Below are positions 11,230-22,971 of a stretch of DNA of 64,000 nt, in pieces (positions within the stretch are counted from its first letter, which is position 1; each line of letters begins with the position of its first letter). Source of the DNA: Pinus tabuliformis (taxonomy: Eukaryota; Streptophyta; Pinopsida; Pinales; Pinaceae); assembly GCA_031772625.1 (NCBI GenBank), contig CM062810.1, positions 449,562,014-449,626,013 of the forward strand. The letters run 5' to 3'. The translations under genes were made by a program, and so were the position numbers. Below the pieces are notes generated by a model. That model ran no database searches, had not been told where the DNA came from, and worked only from the letters and a program-made list of their open reading frames with translations.

Positions 11230-12326
11230 TGTTACACAACATTTTTTCAATGTCCCTGTACTTCCCATTCCTTGATCCTGGAGGACCTCTATAGTGAACC
11301 CTACATGCTTACCCTTCATGAAGAAACTCCCATTGTGTCCCTCTTCATGAGTAGAGCAATTCCATTTTGCACTATTTCCCCAAAAACTTCTGTTTTTCCC
11401 AGTTTACAAGACCGGCGCTAATGGCCTTTATCCTACTTGCACTGATATGCAGGGATTAACACTATCCCTAGCGCCAACCGGAGCGACTGAGCTTTGTTCC
11501 AGTCGCATCGGTCCTCTTATGGAAATTTTTTTAAATAAAGAGTCGAAGCTTCCAGTGCTAGAAGCTTTGTAACAGAATTCTAGTAAATGGTTTGGTCGAA
11601 TGGGGTTGAGGATGTCAGTTTGGGCTCCTTTCCCCTATAATGATGGAACCGCCTCAAGAGATAAGACCTTCTAACATGAGAAGAGGATCCATCTCTCATC
11701 CATTCATCCTATATAAACCTCCTTTTTTCCCAAGCACAAGCTAGTGTTAATGTTGGGGTGCTAGTGTTAATTAAGTTTGGAGTAAATAGTAATTTATTCA
11801 TAGTTGTAGCTCTCTAGTTGTGTGAGGGAGAAGTGTGGATTTGGTTTAGTGTGAAAGCTAAAGGGAAGAGCCTTAAAACTTCTATTGTTGAGGCCATCAT
11901 GGAATGCTAGCAGAAGTGTGTGGAAACCTGGTTTTGTCGAAGGAGAACAGAAACGTCAAGACAATGGTTGTAATCTCTTCTTGATTAAATATATATGAAA
12001 CTATCGATTGATTTCCTACATGATTTGTCATCTTACATGTTCATGGCTTAATGTTTCTTGATTTGTTAAGTAGTTTGAATTACAATTTGTCTATTATCAC
12101 GATTGTTGTTGTTTACTTGTTTCAGGCATTTGAAGAAGGAAGCGAGAGATAGATGGAGTGAGCAAGAAAGGACATCATCAAACGGGATAAGTGTACTAAG
12201 AGGTAGGCACTCTTAATTGGTTCTAACCTAAGGAAATCTTCCATAGAATGTATTAGTTGTGGCTAGACCCGTTATCGGGCTAGAGGAATTTGTTTGTGTC
12301 CGCACTCATGATTTTACTTCACCACA
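11230..12326 (+). repeat. 3' LTR of A
   Basis: It begins TGTTACACAACA directly after CTTTAGGGGGCATC and ends TTCACCACA. TATA-like CCTATATAAACC lies near 11709. Its last half aligns with 4782-5274. Confidence 0.8.
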
Positions 12327-12396
12327 GTGCAAGAGACAAGCACGACACTCATGATTGATCGTTGACCGACCGTGATGATGCTTGTGTGATCCAGGA
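12327..12396 (-). repeat. Left (3') LTR of G, second piece
   Basis: About 70 bp align with G LTR positions 42957-43020 and 50739-50805. This ties the DNA between A and D to element G. Confidence 0.6.
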
Positions 12397-12410
12397 GGAT
12401 CTCGAGACAC

Positions 12411-14362
12411 TAAAGTATCGCGACCATTTTGTTGTAAACTTGACCATCGAGTATGTGTTATAAATTCGTGGCAAGTGTGGGGACATCTGGGTCTTTAGTT
12501 TGGTCATGCCATTCAAATCATGTCATTTGCAAACAATGTACTATAGGTTGCAGAGGTAGCAGGTGTCGGCTCGTCGCTTAAGGCTCCGAAGAACAAAGGT
12601 GAAGGAGATGGAAGCGAGACCTTTTCAGGACACTTGTGATGCAGATAGGGTGCAGAGAAGATGCAAGTTATTGTCCATGCTTTTGGAGGACCAAAAGCTC
12701 CTCAGTGGGGAGGATTGATCCAAGAGGATCTCGAGACACCAAGGGGATGAATAAGGCTCGAAATTCAAAATGGAAAAAAGGAGAATTTGATGGCATCAGT
12801 TGAGAGGGCTCGTCTTCTTGATCACGGTGGCGCAAACGGTTCGTCAATCTGAGCTCGTATGCAAAAGATAGAGCTCTTCAAAGATTGGTATGGCAGGGGA
12901 AAAATGGAGTCCACAGTGCGCCACATGGCATCCCAATCAACACGTGAAACCCACATGGCAGCCCATCAAACACTGACACATGGCAGCTCATCATTAGTCT
13001 CCTAAACCTGCACTAGCAACCAAAAAAAAGACTATTTGGGATTAAAATTATATAACAAAAATTAGTTTAAAAAATATGGTTATATAAACCATATCAAAAC
13101 AAAATATATTAACTAATATCAAAAAAAAAGTTAATATGTTAATATTTCACAAATCCAAATGGGAGGGCAACATTGGTTAGTTAATATATAGTTCAAACAA
13201 AAAAACCAACGCATGGTTATATCATTAAACCAAAGCACATGTGTTGACAGCCCACGTGGAAAGTTGTTGGGGGTGTTGGGGATAATACATATAATAATAA
13301 ATAACAAAACCATATGTTATATATAGTTATAACCAATCCACACTAACGTATAACGTATATGGAGGGGAGGTGTTTTATGGTTACATCAAATATATCTATA
13401 TAAAACATATCCTCATAACTGTTGACCCAAAAATAAAACAAATTAATGCGCATGGTGTTTGGGGATGGGTGAGGGCCGCCCAAATGGCGGGCCCGCTACC
13501 CAACAAAGAATTTTGATATATATATATATATATATATATAAATGATACGGTTGGGATTTTTTTTGTTTGGGTGTTCGTTGGGTTTTTCAAACATGGTAAT
13601 ACGAATTTTGTGAAGGAGCAGGATTTTAACTCCTAACTTCCTCTACACTATTTTAATGATTTTACTAATCCACCCAAACTAATTTCTTTGTAACTTCACC
13701 AGGAATATTATATAAATCCAGTGTTTTATCCAGAGCAGGGAGAGGAGAACACTGTACGGATTTTGAGGCAGAAGGCAAGCATGCAAATCGAGACAATGTA
13801 ATAATTTTTTAATGTTAGAATCATGAATTTTACAATAGGGTAAAATTTTCACTTTATCAGATTTTGACAAATTTTATATTGTTTTTACACCTCTCATAGC
13901 CACGAGCACAACGGTGTTGTCTGTTTCTTCATCAGAGTTCTGCATTTTCCAGTGAATTCCAGAGTGCACGTAGAACCATAATTTCAGCGAAAACAGGGCA
14001 CAAAACCATGAGCCATGAAATTTTCCCCAAGAGGTAAAATTTCACTTTGTCAGAATATGATCAAGTTTATACTTGTTTTTCAGGTTTTCCAAAGGGATCC
14101 TAATGGTGAAATCAGATTTGACATCCGAGCGGCGGATTTTCAGCTCATCCCTGAAATAGAATCTTTGAGAAATCCCGATGGAATCTAAAAGATTCCTTGA
14201 GCTCCGAATTTTTAAATTCTCAGAATTCGGATTTTGGATAGTCATTTCAGCACTACTCAATACCACAAATCTGATGGTGTATTCAGATTTGTCTTTCTCT
14301 CATTTCTTCTTTTAGTCACTTTTCTGAGTGCCAGTGTATATGTCCATCTTCATGTGCGAACA
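12411..14362 (+). repeat. Left LTR-like repeat of D
   Basis: It aligns with 16475-18398. It contains a (TA)n run near 13517-13541 and TATA-like TATATATAG near 13317. Small open frames inside are not conserved as protein. Confidence 0.7.
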
Positions 14363-15123
14363 GTCTTCTTCTTGCGATCGATGCTGTGAGATTGATGTTT
14401 CAGCAAGCTTCAGCACTATGACAGCCTTTGCTTCAGATGTCCCTTGGTGGTGAGGTATATTATGTGTTCATGTACTTCTTCTTTCTGCATTATGTTGTAC
14501 ATATCCATGATTAATGATTGATGTAGGATCTCATTTACTACATGTTGTCATGATTCCTTGCTTCATGTTATGTGGAATCTTTCAGATGATGTACTTTTTG
14601 TCATAACTCTTTATGTTATGCTTTGAGATCCCTTGTTGTATGTTGATGGGATACTCTTGTTGTCGTCATGCATGTGTTTTGATTTGACATCCCTTTTGTG
14701 CCATGTTGGCGAGATGCGCACCATGCTTGTTTTTGTGTCATACTAATAGGAGTCTTTTGATTGAGAGTTCTAGCTGTGGAACATCTCTTAGAGCCACTCC
14801 TGCGTGAGGGCATTCTTCCTTGTATGATCGAGACATCATCTCTGTGTACATCATCTTTATTGACAACACATAATGCAACGGCCTACACCATCTTGACCCC
14901 AAGGCCCAGACTCCTGGACGAACTTCGTTATCAACGGCTTTTGTTTTCATATGTTAATGATTGTTATGTTCCTCTTCTTTACAGTCTACAGTTGTACTTG
15001 TTAATGTTCTTTTAAAAAGCAATTTTAACACATCACGAAAGTAAAAGGTCTTGGAAAGGTCCTTCTTCACACCCGGACCTGGATCAAGTGGTCTTTACGT
15101 GTATGTGAATTGCAGTGTGAACA
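14363..15123 (+). other. D leader region, no gene
   Basis: Interior DNA between the left repeat and the coding part. Small frames on both strands look like chance; I see no known domain. Confidence 0.4.
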
Positions 15124-16247
15124 ATGGAACTTGCAGCGACAGAGAATGAAAGAGCAATGTACGAGACCATGGTCAACATTTCCTAGAGAGTGGAAATCGT
15201 GTATGAAAATCTACAGAAAGAGACAGAGGAAAAGGAGTGATTGCAGCTTCAGTTGCAAGCCACAGAAGAGGCCATGGAAGAACTGAAGCAAAACAAGCAT
15301 AATCTTCAAACAGAGAATGATGAATTGAAGATGTGCTTACATGAAGTAAAAGAGGAAAAAAAAAGTTTTCTACGACAGTTGCAAGCAAAGGACGAGGTCT
15401 TGGAAAAGCTGCAGCGTGACCCATGTGAGGTAAAAAGTAGTTCTCCATCTTCATGTATGTTTCCTAATGATGATTTCGTTGTGTTTGAAAATCACACCAC
15501 AGGAATTGGCTGCAAATTATTGAAGAGAATGGGGTATGAAGGAAAAGGCTTGGGCGTTAATGGCCAAGGCATTATCAACCCCATCAAAGTAGAGGAATTA
15601 CCACGTCAAGCAAGACTTGGGTATGTCAAGAATGAAATTGGAGAGTGCTCAAAGGTGTCAGAGTCATCCGAGACAGCGTCGAGGAAAGAGAATGATGGGA
15701 AAGCATCCCCATCATCCCATGGCAGTTTCCATCACAGGGAGAGAGTTGAGGCAAGCTCTCATCGGCATGCCGACATTAGAAATAGCAAAGGAAGGTATAA
15801 TCACTTTCGATCTTCGAATGTTCATTTTGATTATGATCATGTTGTTAAAAATGAATGAAGAAAAAGGCATCGAAAAACATGTACTTTTTGTGGTTTACCT
15901 AACCATACATTTTCCAAGTGTTGGAAAAGCATGGCAGCATTCATGAGGCATGAAAGACCCTCTCAACAGCATGAAAAGAAACAGGTTAAGCAGATATGGA
16001 GGAAGAAATCCTACTACAGACATTGCGACAGAAATGGCCATCAAAGAGCCACTCGCTGGAAGCTCCATCCAGAGCAGTGCCTTAAAGACAAAGCGTCGAT
16101 GCGTGAAGTAGGAAGAGCAGTTGCTCAACAAGCAAAATCACCTCAAGGAGGTGACCCATTCACATTGATCAGTGAAAATTGGTTTTTAGACATGTTGTCA
16201 TTTCATGGTCATTCTTTTGTAAACCATTTGTTGCATTTTAAAGTGTA
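15124..16247 (+). CDS. Coiled-coil / G-patch / CCHC-knuckle protein remnant of D
   Basis: The clearest open stretch is 15241-15858. It begins with a heptad-like coiled coil (Q/E/K/L-rich, about 60 residues). A G-patch follows with TGIGCKLLKRMGYEGKGLG and the later conserved QGI, PI and LGY positions, then a Ser/His/Arg-rich linker. Just downstream (about 15858-16090) is CTFCGLPNHTFSKC, a CX2CX4HX4C zinc knuckle, and a second decayed knuckle-like HC...GH segment. G-patch domains bind RNA and partner proteins; they occur in some retroviral and plant Ty3/gypsy polyproteins near the protease. Here it sits with a coiled coil and knuckle and without a visible protease. Likely a Gag-like RNA-binding protein. 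Broken, with a few interruptions. Confidence 0.6.
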
Positions 16248-16250
16248 AAA

Positions 16251-16470
16251 ACGATGATGTGTTTTCCATCACTTGGTCAGCAACAATGATGTTTGGTCAT
16301 GTTTTGATTCGTATTCTGAGTTGCATGTTAAAACTCTAAAAGTGATGTTATGTTTCCATCACTTGTCGAAACAATAAGTGTTTGGCCTTATGAATGTAAA
16401 TCATGTGTTGCAGTGATGATGTGTTTTTCATCACTTTTGAAGCAACAATGATATGTTGGCCTTGTTGTCG
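16251..16470 (+). repeat. Three hairpin-bearing repeats before D's right LTR
   Basis: Imperfect 70-90 bp units. Each has AGTGATG...CATCACT arms followed by a CAACAATGATGTTTGGCC-like tail. The best hairpins are 16340-16364 (AAGTGATG/CATCACTT) and 16412-16435 (AGTGATG/CATCACT). Confidence 0.6.
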
Positions 16471-16474
16471 TAAC

Positions 16475-18398
16475 TGAAGTATCGCATCCATTTTGTTGTA
16501 AACTTGACCATCAAGTATATGTTATAAACTCGTGGCAAGTGTGGGGATGTTTGGGTCTTTAGTTTGGTCATGTCATTCAAAGCATGTCACTTGCAAGCAA
16601 TGTACTATGGGTTGCAGAGGTAGCAGGTGTCGGCTCGTCGCTTAAGGCTCCGAAGAACAAAGGTGAAGGAGATGGAAGCGAGACCTTTTTAGGACACTTG
16701 TGATGCAGACAGGGTACAGAGAAGATGCAAATTATTGTCCATGCTTTTGGAGGACCAAAAGCTCCTCAGCGGGGAGGATTGATCCAAGAGGATCTCGAGA
16801 CACCAAGGGGATGAATAAGGCTCGAAATTCAAAATGGCAGAAAGGAGAATTCGATGGCAAAAGTTGAGAGGGCTCATCTTCCTAATCGCGGTGGCGTGAA
16901 CGGTTCGTCAATCTGAGCTCGTATGCAAAAGATAGAGCTCTTCAAAGATTGGTATGGTAGGGGAAAAATGGGGCCCACAGTGCACCACATGGCATCCCAG
17001 TCAGCATATGGAACCCACATGGCAACCCATCAAACACTGACACATGGCAGCCCGTCATTAACCTCGTAAACCTGCACTAGCAACAAAAAAACATTTTGGA
17101 TTAAAACTATATAACAAAAATTAGTTTAAAAAATATGGTTATATAAACCATATCAAAACAAAATATATTAACTAATATCAAAAAAAGTTAATATATTAAT
17201 ATTTCACAAACCCAAATGGGAGGGCAACATTGGTTGGTTAGTATATAGTTAAAAAAAAACAAACCAATGCATAGTTATATCATTAAACCAAAGCACATGT
17301 GTTGACAGCCCACGTAGAAAGTTGCTGGGGTAATACATATAATAATAAATAACAAAACTATATGTTATATATAGTTATAACCAATCCACACTTCAACCAA
17401 ACGTATAACGTATATGGCGGGGAGGTGTTTTATGGTTACATCAAATATATTATATAAATCATATCCTCATAACCGTTGATCCAAAAATAAAACAAAGTAA
17501 TGCGCATGGTGTTTGGGGATGGGTGCGGGCCGCCCAAATGGCGGGCCCGCTACCCAACAAAGAATTTTGATATATATATAAATGATACGGTTGGGATTCT
17601 TTTTGTTTGGGTGTTCGTTGGGTTTTTCAAACATGGTAAAAGGATATTTGTGGGGTATAGGATTTGACCTCCTAACCTCCTCCACACTATTTTAATGCCT
17701 TTGCTAATCCATCCAAATTAACTTCTTTACAACTTTGCCAGGGATATTATATAAACTCAGTGTTTTCGTTAGAGCAGGTGGAGGAGAAGACTGCACAGAT
17801 TTTGAGGCGGAAGGCAGGCACGCAAATCGAGGCAGTTTAATAATTTTTTAACGCAGGAATCATGAATTTTGCAAGAGGGCAAAATTTTCACTTTGTCAGA
17901 TTTTAACAAATTTTATATTGTTTTTACACCTCTCATCGCCACGAACACAACGGTGCTATCCATTTCTTCATCAGAGTTCTGCATTTTCCAGTGAATTCCA
18001 GAATGCATGCGAAACCATGATTTTAGCGAAAACAGGGAGCATAACCATGAGCTATGAAATTTTCCCGAGGTAAAATTTCACTATGTCAGAATATGGTCAA
18101 GTTTATACTTGTTTTTCATGGTTTTCCACAGGAATCCTAATGGTGAAATCAGATTTGACATTTGAGCAGTGGATTTTCAGCTCATCCCTGAAACAGAATC
18201 TTTGAGGAATCTTGAGGGAATCTAAAAGATTCTGTGAGCTCCGAATTTTTAAATTCTTAGAATTCGGATTTTGGACAGCCGTTTCAGTATTACTCGATGC
18301 CAAAAATCTGATGGTGTATTCAGATTTGTTTTTCTCTCATTTCTTCTTTCAGTCACTTTCTGAGTGCCAGTGCAAATGTCCATCTTCATGTGCGAATA
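16475..18398 (+). repeat. Right LTR-like repeat of D
   Basis: It aligns with 12411-14362. Its distal edge lies within about 20 bp of the resumption of G internal sequence at 18421. Confidence 0.7.
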
Positions 18399-18788
18399 GT
18401 GTTCTTCTTCTCTGTTTCTACTAGTTGGATGAGATTTGAACACACAAAGCAGAAGGTTGAGTACATGCATGGGGCTTCCCAATGTTGATAGAGGTTCATG
18501 GTTGGACCAAAACTTCTCTTGCAGAGTGCTCGTATTTTCCGTCAAGGCTTCATCGGTCGAAGGTTATATCCAAGCATAGAGAAGAGGGACACAAGACTAG
18601 CCAAGTGTTGTAGTGTCATGAGTCTCTTCAAATTTCAGCCACATACTCTATTCAAAATCTAGAACGTAGTAGTTGGCAACACTTATTTTCGAAGAAAAAA
18701 AATAAAAATAAATAAATAATAATAAAAATTAAAAAAATAAATAAATAAAATGTAATATACCAAGAAAATAAAACAAACGTAAACAAAG

Positions 18789-20948
18789 TGTTATCACCCT
18801 AAAATTTTTGTCTCTAAGCTTTGGAAAGTTTACCTTGTTTCTAGTCATAGTCTTATAGGTTTTGAGTCATCTCATCTCAATAACTGTCATTCTCTTTTCC
18901 AAAAAAAGTTTCACAGCCTCTTCCCATGTCCTAAAAGCCTCACCATGTGTTTTGACATCAATTTGATTCCAAAGGATTGATGTTAGTCTTGGTCTAGTCT
19001 TTCCATGGTTGTTTTAGAGTCTAAGATCTAAAAGAGAGTCTTGTTGGTATGGTCAAATAGGTTCAATACTCTGTTCTTGCCTATCACTAGTCCCACATCA
19101 CATATAAGTTCCATGTGTCAAACTTGTGTCAAGGTTTTCGTAGTGCAAAACTCACTCTAGGTGTTTTCGTAGCGCAAAACCCAGAATTTTCACTAGCTAC
19201 ACTACAAAATCGGGAATTTTGAACTAGGAGTTTTCGTCGCGCACTACGAAACCCCTGAAGCAGCCTGTTTCAGCATAAAAAACTTTGTTTTTTGCTTTTA
19301 CTAGTCAACTTCCAGAAGGGTTCCTGAGCAGCTGAGAACTCAAATTTCAAAATTGAAAGAGGTTTTTCTTCGTAACATACTCAACTACAAAAACCTTTTT
19401 TAGTTTCTTCAAATTCGTTCTGAGGTGGGAGGAATTTATGGTTAAACTTGTGCTACGAAACTGCTGAAAGTCAAGCTTTGTCTTCTGGTTTGAGCAGTCT
19501 TTTTCAAGATCAGTTTCTGGTCACAGGAAAAGGTATTTTGGAATTTTTAAGGAGGTTTCTCTTCATCAACTCTCCAGCTACAATAGCCTATCTCACTTTC
19601 TTCATAAGTGTTTTCAGTTGTGAGATACTAAGTTTTCTTTGAAACCCTAATTTCAAAGAACAGATTTTTCCTGTTTTACACGTGTTTTTCAAGGACAGAT
19701 TCTGGACATCTGGAGAAGTGTTTTAAAAACGAAGAGAGGTTTTTGTTCTAGATAGAATTTATTCCAAAAACCTCCTTCAGTTTTTTAAAATATGTCATGG
19801 ATGAGAATATAAAGGCTCTGTCACGCGTGCCAATTTTCAAGGATCCTAATCCTAAAAACAGGGAAACATGTTCCCTAATTTCTAGGGTTTATCATCAGCA
19901 GTAAGGTGACAACGTGGGAGGCTTCATAAAATTAGACCTCATGAGGTTTCAGCTGTCAAATAATGCTTTCAGTGTTTAGATAAGGTTGTTGTAATCATAA
20001 TAAGGAGTTACACTCCTAGTTGTATTAGGTCACTAGCACTGGTAGTTAACAACTAGTTCTAATTAATGGTTTGTTTTATGGTTAGAATAGGTGTCACTCA
20101 TATAAAATTCGAATTCTCTTGATGAGGGATGAAGGAATACATGTTGTAAATGCTATATATAAAGCAAGAGGTCGAATTAGCAAAGGGTCGGAGACTTTTT
20201 GGCTCAGCTGCTGCTCTATGTGCAGACTGTGTATATTTTTAACCTAATGTAGAATTTCTACTTAGACAGCTCAAGATTCATGAAGAGTTCTTGTATGTTC
20301 TTGTTTTGATGGAATCTTCCAATACTTACATTTTAGTGGTGTTTACTTATGATACTTAGAACTCATCAATGATTCTCTAACTTCCTTCATAGATAAACTA
20401 ACTGTGTTTCACTATTTTATATTTGCATTTCTGCACTTGAACTCTATAATGCCTTGACTTCCATGCTAGGTAGAATGTTTTGGCTTCACTACTCAGGATT
20501 CAAAGAGAGTTTTTAATTTCCTATTGTCTCATGGCTTTCCTCTTTCACTTACTTGCAGTGGTATGAATACATGTTACTTAGAACTCATCAATGATGCTCT
20601 AACTTCCTTCATGTATTTATAAATTGTGTTTCCTTGCATTGTATCTTTGTTTTGTTGATGTATAAAAACTCTCTATGCCCTGACTTCATGTTAAGCTGAT
20701 CTTGTTGTGGTACTGAAACATACTTTGACTCCATAGCCCAATGGTAGCAAGCCTTCATCTTTTCAACCTACAAACACATAAAACCAAGATAGAGTTAGCC
20801 ATCTATCTATATCTTTAATCAATATCATTAACCCTTTGAGAGATCCCTCTCAGGTTGAGGAGGCTAAGCCTTAGCTAAAAGTTGGTTTGAAACAGTTACT
20901 CAAGGTCTCCCTGATCAGCAGCCTTTCAGGTTTGATTTTGAGATAATA
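18789..20948 (+). mobile_element. Solo LTR S2 inside G internal 1
   Basis: A 2.16-kb insert with inverted ends TGTTATC...GATAATA. G-family sequence resumes on both sides, while G internal 2 lacks it. TATA-like GCTATATATAAAGC near 20151 supports plus orientation. No clean target duplication was found. Its leading part has repeated TTTTCGTAG(T/C)GC phrases near 19130-19250. Confidence 0.6.
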
Positions 20949-21486
20949 GTAAGTAGAATCAAACAAAGTAAAAACAAAGATAATAAGCAAAGCAAACAAG
21001 ATGAAAACAACAAGCAGCAAGTAGACTATGTACATGGCACGGGCGCGGCCCGACCTACTAAAAGTAATTCTTGAAATCTTGGTCGTTGACAGGAAGGTTG
21101 TGAATCCTCCCATCAAGTGATTGTGGATGATACATGTGTGGGCCAAGCTTCTTGTAGACCAGTGTAAGTCCACCAGGCTCCACTACCAGAACCTAGTGGC
21201 ATTCGAAAAAACCTTTAAGTGAAGACAACACCACTGTTTCAGGTACTACATGTAACATAGGCTCGGATAATGGCACGGGGTAGTTTTTTTTATTCCAAGA
21301 ACGGTTCAAGTTCCTGAAATCAATGCATAAGCGGATTTTCTCGGATTTATTGTGTGCGGAATTTAAATTAGAAATCCAAGTATGATAAGGAAATTTGCAA
21401 GTAACCCAAACATCCAACAATTTAGTCAATTCTTTCTGTATAAGGAGTCCAAACGACATACGTGTTTTACCTAACTTTTGTTGCAA
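20949..21486 (-). pseudogene. RT-like segment with integrase-tail-like end, G copy 1
   Basis: The minus-strand translation contains IRLCIDFRNLNR followed by YPVP, the N-terminal fingers/palm motif of Ty3/gypsy reverse transcriptases. To the left is a LGPHMYH...SLDGR...LPVN stretch like the C-terminal end of gypsy integrases. G copy 2 has the same arrangement. Confidence 0.55.
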
Positions 21487-21749
21487 TGGTTTGGCTCCTC
21501 GTTTACCTAGAATCTCGTGTTGGGTTATTGGGTTATTCGCCTGTCGTATGTACCCAGGTCGTCATCTACCCTTGTGGACACAGCCTGGTACTGTTTGATC
21601 AGGTGGTTAAAAGCTAACCACTGTTGCGGCACTTAGTTTGTACCAAGACTAACCATATTTGGATTGATGTTGCTTTGTTCGTTCGTAATGGTGGGCTTAT
21701 GGGTTCTGTTATTTCTTGGTCCTTAACCAAAGTTCTGCAACTCATAGAT

Positions 21750-22348
21750 CTTGTTGATAGAACCCAACCCCTCAGGGACGGGGTTTCCTTTCTTGCCCTC
21801 AGCTGTAGTTTTCAGAGATTTCTCATGCTTACCTTCATCAATTGTTATGTTCTTGAAAGTATCAACACTATTCACAAAGTGTAGTACTACTTTGAGTGCA
21901 ACCATGTTGAGGTTGAGGGTTCTTGGTAGTCCCAACATGAGTGCTTTGTGCTCAACGATGTTGTTTGTGCATTCGAACCTCAAGCAGCTTGAATCATGTA
22001 ATTTTTGTTATTTTGGGCGTCTGAGCTATACCCAGTCCTTGAGACATCAAATTTATTTGATACATCAAAATCCATGGCCCACAACTGGTTTATACACAGA
22101 CCGTTTGACATACTTTTACTGCTGCTACTACTAATGGTACAATGAACTGTACAGGTTTCATTACCATCAGCTGGGAAAGGAAGGAGTCCCAACTGTGTGT
22201 CTAATGAGGTTGGATTTGGTCGTGCAAGATAACACTCCAATGTTGTTTCCAGAAGGCAGTTGCCAAACATGAGTTCTGGGAATGCCAACGGTTCGTTCTC
22301 GTTGTTAAGGGGAGTGACATTGTGTTTCATATACCTCTCAGATAACAC
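21750..22348 (-). pseudogene. RNase H-like segment, G copy 1
   Basis: The minus-strand reading LRFECTNNIVEHKALMLGL, preceded by W.MDFD and followed by LKVVLH, follows the D...E spacing of RNase H domains such as the extra archaeal-type RNase H of plant Tat-lineage elements. It lies upstream (5') of the RT-like segment. Confidence 0.45.
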
Positions 22349-22582
22349 CTGAATTTGGTTGCATTTTCCCTTGCACAGAAGCTACATGTGAGACCAGTCT
22401 GTAGCAAATTATCCATCTAGCTTTCTGGACCAGTCTCTATTGAGTAATAGACCATATGCTTCTGGTATGTCCACAACCACTATGTTGATGCATTGGTGGA
22501 CTCAACTGTCATAAGATAGTCGAATGATCATGTCTCGCAGTTCACCAATGGCTGGTACTGATGTCTGACCAAGTTGGATGAT

Positions 22583-22830
22583 TCATGTGGATGTCTTGCT
22601 CCGTTGAGCATTGATCTTCCTAGCAATGGAGAGTGGCATGACATTGGCTGTCATGCCAGAATCAACCAAGCAGTTGTGAAAATTGTAGTTAAAAAATTCA
22701 AATGAAAGTAGGAATGGGGGGAAACCTGAGTTTTCTTCCTCCATCCAGAGTGTATTGAGCACAGTGGAAAGTGATCCAAGAGGTGTGCTTTCTCCCTTTC
22801 CGATAGAGGCTACACTATCCATTGTTGTCT
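22583..22830 (-). pseudogene. Retropepsin-like segment, G copy 1
   Basis: NYNFHNCLVDSGMTANVMPL is the aspartic protease DSG region with its flanking hydrophobic strand. G copy 2 has the equivalent at 45900-46000. It is expected to process a Gag-Pol polyprotein. Broken. Confidence 0.6.
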
Positions 22831-22971
22831 ATCCCAATGCACGCAGCATGATGTCTCGCTAACTTTGGACCTTGGCTAACTCGAACAAACTAATGTTCAC
22901 TTGAGTTTTCTTCATGTCATCAACAATTTTATATTCTAGAGGTGGTAGAATCACCGAGGTGTCCAGGGTGG

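Larger units (their letters stand above)
4782..12326 (+). mobile_element. Element A: non-autonomous gag-protease LTR element, related to B
   Basis: A partial 5' LTR (about 4782-5274) is repeated at the end of a complete 3' LTR (11230-12326); both end CTTCACCACA. A CAACCATACTGGGGATC-like primer region follows the 5' LTR. A purine-rich CTTTAGGGGGCATC precedes the 3' LTR, nearly the same as in B. The 3' LTR has TATA-like CCTATATAAACC near 11709. In order the interior holds a 5' leader (5275-6540), a TATA-bearing block (6540-6800), a gag-like ORF (7154-7759), a protease-like tract (about 8170-8470), a 54-bp repeat array (8826-9066), dispersed hairpins, and a later coding-like tract (about 10200-10720). 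No integrase or reverse transcriptase is visible. The element is broken several times; its LTRs differ by about 7%. Confidence 0.75.
12411..18398 (+). mobile_element. Element D: non-autonomous LTR-type element with G-patch protein
   Basis: Direct repeats of about 1.95 kb (12411-14362 and 16475-18398) flank a 2.1-kb interior. The repeats begin T(G/A)AAGTATCGC and end near GCGAA(C/T)A. They differ by about 4% in the best part and more elsewhere. I found no convincing primer site and no clean target duplication, so the edges are approximate. The interior encodes a coiled-coil/G-patch/zinc-knuckle protein and ends in three hairpin-bearing repeats. No protease, RT or integrase is visible. The coding part is broken in several places. 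It lies between G's left LTR and G internal 1. Confidence 0.65.

Noticed and set aside
12397-12410. Clean target duplication or primer site for D
   Set aside because: Candidate bases at both ends do not match and no tRNA-like primer site follows the left repeat.
15241-15858. Host G-patch RNA-binding gene
   Set aside because: It sits between 1.9-kb direct repeats in a nest with no introns or promoter context visible, and is followed by a retroelement-type knuckle. A captured host origin is still possible.
18784-20953. Target duplication for S2
   Set aside because: CAAAG on the left and GTAAG on the right share only three of five bases; the insert is inferred from homology resuming on each side instead.
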